Assembly: GCF_001591145.1 (NCBI RefSeq)
Contig: NZ_BCUF01000013.1
Location: 1 to 64,000, forward strand
Origin: Vibrio harveyi NBRC 15634 = ATCC 14126 = KCTC 12724
GTDB lineage: Bacteria; Pseudomonadota; Gammaproteobacteria; Enterobacterales; Vibrionaceae
Length of the DNA stretch: 64,000 nucleotides
Reading direction: 5' to 3'
Shown: positions 62,260 to 64,000 of the stretch, piece after piece
Position numbering within the stretch: position 1 is the first letter of the stretch
How the letters are laid out: the number at the start of each line of letters is the position of its first letter
Notes under the pieces: generated by a model
What the model was told of the DNA's origin: nothing
Seen by the model: the letters and a program-made list of their open reading frames with translations, nothing else
Databases searched by the model: none
Translations under genes and position numbers: made by a program

Positions 62260-63294
62260 TTACGGACAAGGGTTTGAGTAAGTGGTGCCAATCGCTTGGA
62301 TGTCATTGAGTAATGCTTCACTGAGGTGAACATCGATACTGTCGATATTGGATTTAAGTTGTTCTAGGTTAGTAGCGCCAATAATATTAGAACCCACAAA
62401 TGGTCGCTGATTGACGAAGGCAAGTGCCATTTGCGAAGGATCCAAACCATGGTCACGAGCTAGATTGACGTATGCTTCTGTTGCTTTCACGCCTTGTGGA
62501 GTGAAGTAACGAGCAAAGCGTTCCCAAATAGTGCATCGGGCACCTTCTGGCTTCGCATCGTTGAGGTATTTACCGCTTAAACAACCAAAGGCTAGAGGTG
62601 AGTAAGCAAGTAGCTGAACACCTTCATAATGGCTGATTTCAGACAAACCAACTTCAAAGCTGCGGTTCAACAAGTTATATGGGTTTTGGATTGAAACTAT
62701 TCTAGGCAGATCGTGTTTTTCTGCTAAACGCAGCAGTGACATCACACCCCATGGGGTTTCGTTCGATACACCTATGTAACGTACCTTGCCTGCTTTAACT
62801 AGTTCGGTCAGTGCTTCAAGTGTTTCGATCAGTGTGACTTCTTCTTGCTTATCTGGGTAAGGGTAGTTGAGTTGACCAAAGCAGTTGGTTTGGCGTTGTG
62901 GCCAGTGCAATTGGTATAGATCGACATAATCGGTTTGTAGACGCTTGAGACTGTCATCGATAGCGGTATGAATATGGCGACGATTCAGACTCATGTTCTC
63001 TCGAATATAAGGCACGTTGCGTGGACCAGCGACTTTCGTTGCCAATACCACTTTTTCGCGCTTGCCACTTTTCGCTAACCAATTTCCAATATATTGCTCA
63101 GTGAGTCCTTGTGTTTCTGCTTTTGGTGGAACGGGATACATCTCTGCAGTATCAATAAAGTTCACGCCACGGTCGAGGGCGAAGTCGAGTTGTTGAAACG
63201 CTTCTTGTTCGGTGTTTTGCTCACCAAACGTCATAGTGCCAAGGCAGATCTTACTGATCTCGAGTGATGAGTGCGGTAGTTTTGTATATTGCAT
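62260..63294 (-). CDS. tas: NADP(H)-dependent aldo-keto reductase Tas
   Basis: This 344-residue aldo-keto reductase is very similar to E. coli Tas. It begins MQYTKLPHSSLEISKICLG and carries the active-site Asp and Tyr in FIDTAEMYPVPPKAETQG, the Lys in VLATKVAG and the His in LYQLHWPQR. The NADP-binding end is IIGATNLEQLKSNI. Tas can replace prephenate dehydrogenase function under starvation in E. coli, but its normal substrate is unclear. AAGGACGTG precedes the ATG. It is divergent from the DUF6482-like gene. Confidence 0.93.
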   Translation of the reverse strand: MQYTKLPHSSLEISKICLGTMTFGEQNTEQEAFQQLDFALDRGVNFIDTAEMYPVPPKAETQGLTEQYIGNWLAKSGKREKVVLATKVAGPRNVPYIRENMSLNRRHIHTAIDDSLKRLQTDYVDLYQLHWPQRQTNCFGQLNYPYPDKQEEVTLIETLEALTELVKAGKVRYIGVSNETPWGVMSLLRLAEKHDLPRIVSIQNPYNLLNRSFEVGLSEISHYEGVQLLAYSPLAFGCLSGKYLNDAKPEGARCTIWERFARYFTPQGVKATEAYVNLARDHGLDPSQMALAFVNQRPFVGSNIIGATNLEQLKSNIDSIDVHLSEALLNDIQAIGTTYSNPCP

Positions 63295-63448
63295 TTCACG
63301 TCCTTGAAGAATTACCGACTGAATAAGTCATTCCAATATAGGGGATTTTTAGTCGCTGTCGCAAATGATTTAACTTTCGCTTTGTAGTTAACTCGAAAGT
63401 TATCAATACGGTAACTAGACTTAAAAGATCTTGTGAAGGAGGTGCATT

Positions 63449-63760
63449 ATGCAGAAGCATCAACTCGACATGTGGTTGCATGGCCACCACAAAGACTCCT
63501 ACAAAACACCGAAGGTCTTTGTGATAGGTTGTTCTGATGTCTCTGACTATCTATTAGCAGTGGAGTACAAACACCAACTTGAGCCGATCAAAGATGGCGA
63601 AGATCCGATTCACTTTGGATCGTTAGACTTGGTGAAAGAAGAACTGCTTAGGTTGGGGATTGATAAAGCTTATTTAAGACTGCACAACGCGTACGATGAA
63701 TTTGGTAGCGATGGCGCAGCCTCATATTGTGATATTGAATTGTCACTGGTAACGCATTAG
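63449..63760 (+). CDS. DUF6482-like hypothetical protein
   Basis: This 103-residue soluble protein of unknown function contains PKVFVIGCSDVSDYLLAVEY and a C-terminal half (KAYLRLHNAYDEFG, YCDIELSL) that I recall as DUF6482 of vibrios. GGAGG lies five bases before the ATG. There is no signal peptide or membrane segment. It converges on mutH, with a palindromic element between them. Confidence 0.75.
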   Translation: MQKHQLDMWLHGHHKDSYKTPKVFVIGCSDVSDYLLAVEYKHQLEPIKDGEDPIHFGSLDLVKEELLRLGIDKAYLRLHNAYDEFGSDGAASYCDIELSLVTH

Positions 63761-63761
63761 G

Positions 63762-63894
63762 GGCTGTTGATCTTTTGAGCTGATTTTTGCCGCACTTTGT
63801 GGGAAATTTCTACAAGACAAAGGCTTTGAAGCGTAGCTAGCCTACATGAGAAGCCGATAACGCTGTAGAAATGAACCGCAAAAGACCAACAGAA
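63762..63894. repeat. Imperfect palindromic element (MITE- or REP-like)
   Basis: The outer arms CTGTTGATCTTTTG (63764-63777) and CAAAAGACCAACAG (63879-63892) pair at 13 of 14 positions. Inner arms ATTTCTACA (63806-63814) and TGTAGAAAT (63864-63872) pair perfectly. The element is about 130 bases, fills the spacer between two convergent genes and has no coding capacity. Only this copy is seen in the window. Confidence 0.55.
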
Positions 63895-63899
63895 CCTAG

Positions 63900-64000
63900 T
63901 TACTCGGATTGAGCGTTGATATAGTGCTTCAGTAGGATCTGCTCAGTAAACTGTGTTCTGAGGTAGAATCCGCGAGGCAGGGTTTTGATCGGTTTACCAT
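63900..64000 (-). CDS. mutH: DNA mismatch repair endonuclease MutH (3' end, partial)
   Basis: On the minus strand the last 32 codons of a gene run off the right edge. They read [20 protein letters not shown] and then 12 residues ending INAQSE before TAA. The LPRGFYL segment matches the C-terminus of E. coli MutH, where it reads LPRGFYLKKNF. MutH nicks the unmethylated strand at hemimethylated GATC. Only the C-terminus is visible, so the state of the rest is unknown. Confidence 0.85.
   Translation of the reverse strand, partial: GKPIKTLPRGFYLRTQFTEQILLKHYINAQSE

Overview
The window is a stretch of gammaproteobacterial core chromosome, almost certainly from the genus Vibrio and most likely the Harveyi clade (parahaemolyticus, alginolyticus, harveyi, campbellii type). 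The reasons are a vpsR-type regulator directly after lysS, two complete glutamate synthase operons side by side, a diguanylate cyclase between yhcC and arcB, an alternative oxidase gene behind an NsrR-like operator, and protein sequences that align nearly end to end with Vibrio and E. coli orthologues. The species call is an inference from memory of these families; no search was run.

Layout, left to right. 1-6300: mutT, dapB and the carAB operon (pyrimidine and arginine supply), with a sigma70-type promoter and two ARG-box-like sites in front of carA. 6300-8176: an AT-rich patch with three small minus-strand membrane proteins of unknown function, the most accessory-looking DNA here. 8177-13640: a TSUP permease and a LysR regulator convergent on it, a TRIC/YicG-type channel, the corrinoid pair cobD-btuF, mtnN and a DUF1499 lipoprotein. 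13649-26017: two glutamate synthase operons (gltB-gltD twice, both minus strand), the first E. coli-like and the second a more divergent paralogue. 26572-33177: yhcC, a PAS-GGDEF diguanylate cyclase, arcB, a small lipoprotein and the convergent arcA. 33539-34950: DUF3293, an RraA-family protein and a small predicted outer-membrane protein.

35307-40344 is the thrABC operon with its promoter, a Thr/Ile-rich leader peptide and an attenuator hairpin. 40415-48855: an FMN reductase-like protein, grcA with tandem FNR-like boxes, nfo, ung, a hemerythrin-like protein, a DUF3545-like protein, an alanine/glycine:cation symporter, yaaA and aox. 48916-59757: srmB, trmN, brnQ, fldB, xerD-dsbC-recJ, prfB (with its programmed +1 frameshift) and lysS. 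59758-64000: vpsR, two small genes (a 34-codon ORF and a DUF1127-like protein), tas, a DUF6482-like protein, a MITE-like imperfect palindrome and the 3' end of mutH, which runs off the right edge.

Themes that tie genes together are glutamine/glutamate nitrogen flow (carAB, two GOGATs), the aspartate family (dapB, thrABC, lysS), redox and anaerobic control (arcA, arcB, grcA with FNR boxes, aox with an NsrR-like palindrome), DNA repair (mutT, nfo, ung, recJ, mutH) and c-di-GMP signalling (the GGDEF protein and VpsR). No new multi-gene defence system, CRISPR array, insertion sequence, tRNA or rRNA was seen. The less ordinary items are small ORFs with strong ribosome binding sites, regulatory palindromes, an ArcB lacking one redox cysteine, and a DsbC with a lipobox.
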